Assembly: GCF_012427705.1 (NCBI RefSeq)
Contig: NZ_CP048602.1
Coordinates: 1,488,001 to 1,552,000 of the forward strand
From: Vreelandella piezotolerans
Lineage (GTDB): Bacteria; Pseudomonadota; Gammaproteobacteria; Pseudomonadales; Halomonadaceae
Length of the DNA: 64,000 nucleotides
Reading direction: 5' to 3'
A model generated the notes under the pieces. That model ran no database searches, was not told the origin of the DNA, and was given only the letters and a program-made list of their open reading frames with translations. How positions within the stretch are numbered: the first letter of the stretch is position 1; each line of letters begins with the position of its first letter. Positions 63,777 to 64,000 of this stretch are shown in pieces. A program made the translations under genes and the position numbers.

Positions 63777-64000
63777 TGTAGAAAAACCCCTTTGACAGCC
63801 AGGTTTTGGTAGGATCGGGAAAACAGACGGGGAGTGGTCAGCATGCCGCGCTTCAAGGTTTACAACTACGATCAGAACGCCATGGTGGTGATCAACTACC
63901 AGGATCAGCTTCAGCCTGGCACCTTCGAACACGCAGTGCATTACCTGATCGAGCACAAACTCGACTTGTCGGTTTTCCATCCGGGGTATCGCAACGACAC
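63771..64000 (+). mobile_element. Left end of an IS1182-family insertion sequence (truncated by window)
   Basis: The element is inferred from the transposase N-terminus at 63843 and a TGAGGCTGTAGAAAAACCCC-type end about 70 bp before it, a look common to IS1182-family termini. The right end and the partner inverted repeat lie outside the window, so the left boundary is approximate. Confidence 0.65.
63843..64000 (+). CDS. IS1182-family transposase, N-terminal part
   Basis: 52 codons are visible before the window ends. The start MPRFKVYNYDQNAMVVINYQ and the following LQPGTFEHAVHYLIEHKLDLSVF are characteristic of the N-terminal domain of IS1182-family transposases; the catalytic DDE part would follow outside. 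GGGGAG lies 9 bases before the ATG. Whether the gene is complete cannot be judged here. Confidence 0.85.
   Translation, partial: MPRFKVYNYDQNAMVVINYQDQLQPGTFEHAVHYLIEHKLDLSVFHPGYRND

Overview
This window looks like chromosomal DNA from a moderately halophilic gammaproteobacterium of the Halomonadaceae (Halomonas or a close relative). The reasons are high GC with strong G/C third-position bias, a GH13 alpha-glucosidase whose length (538 aa) and catalytic positions (D202, E271, D333) match the Halomonas sp. H11 enzyme as I remember it, Trk potassium uptake genes, and Entner-Doudoroff sugar catabolism. The assignment is inference; no rRNA or other marker gene is present.

About 1-44 kb is a large carbohydrate block. 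It starts with a fructose PTS (fruBKA, cut by the left edge) and its divergent Cra/FruR-type regulator, then mgsA, pyk and gap. A LacI-regulated alpha-glucoside ABC importer with its glucosidase (agl) follows, facing a divergent ScrY-like porin. Next come malT, a second GH13 glucosidase and a malK-type ATPase, and further on a malEFG importer. The Entner-Doudoroff set zwf-pgl-eda (plus strand) and edd-glk-AKR-fructokinase (minus strand) flanks a GH32 sucrose hydrolase. Three sets of candidate operators tie the block together: HexR-like boxes before pyk/gap, zwf and edd; a 16-bp LacI-type operator repeated exactly before the agl operon and before the sucrose hydrolase; and MalT-like boxes before the second glucosidase and malE. 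Together the genes would import maltose-, trehalose- or sucrose-type sugars intact, cleave them inside the cell, phosphorylate the hexoses and send them through the Entner-Doudoroff route to pyruvate.

Inside this block lie an ECF sigma/anti-sigma pair behind a DUF3455 secreted protein (23.6-25.6 kb) and a tightly overlapping potassium operon, trkH - KdpD-like kinase - KdpE-like regulator - trkA (25.7-30.3 kb).

From 44.2 to 57.0 kb is a cobalamin salvage and assembly locus: cobT, cbiB, cobD, cobU, cobS, cobC and a second, shortened CobU-like gene, then a cobalamin riboswitch leading btuB-btuF-btuC-btuD-cobB-ytoQ-cobO.

The right end (57.1-64.0 kb) is accessory DNA. After two REP-like tandem units and an AT-richer stretch come features of integron gene cassettes: a GTTGGGC core, a small membrane-protein gene, a 103-bp attC-like site, then one 5.4-kb gene for a 1794-aa protein. 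That protein has a Cap4/DUF4297-like PD-(D/E)xK nuclease N-terminus fused to a STAND-type P-loop NTPase and a very long C-terminal region. A second attC-like hairpin follows, abutting or cut by the left end of an IS1182-family element that runs off the window. No integrase gene is visible. The giant gene is best read as a candidate Avs-like antiphage protein carried as an unusually large cassette, and it is the most interesting item here.
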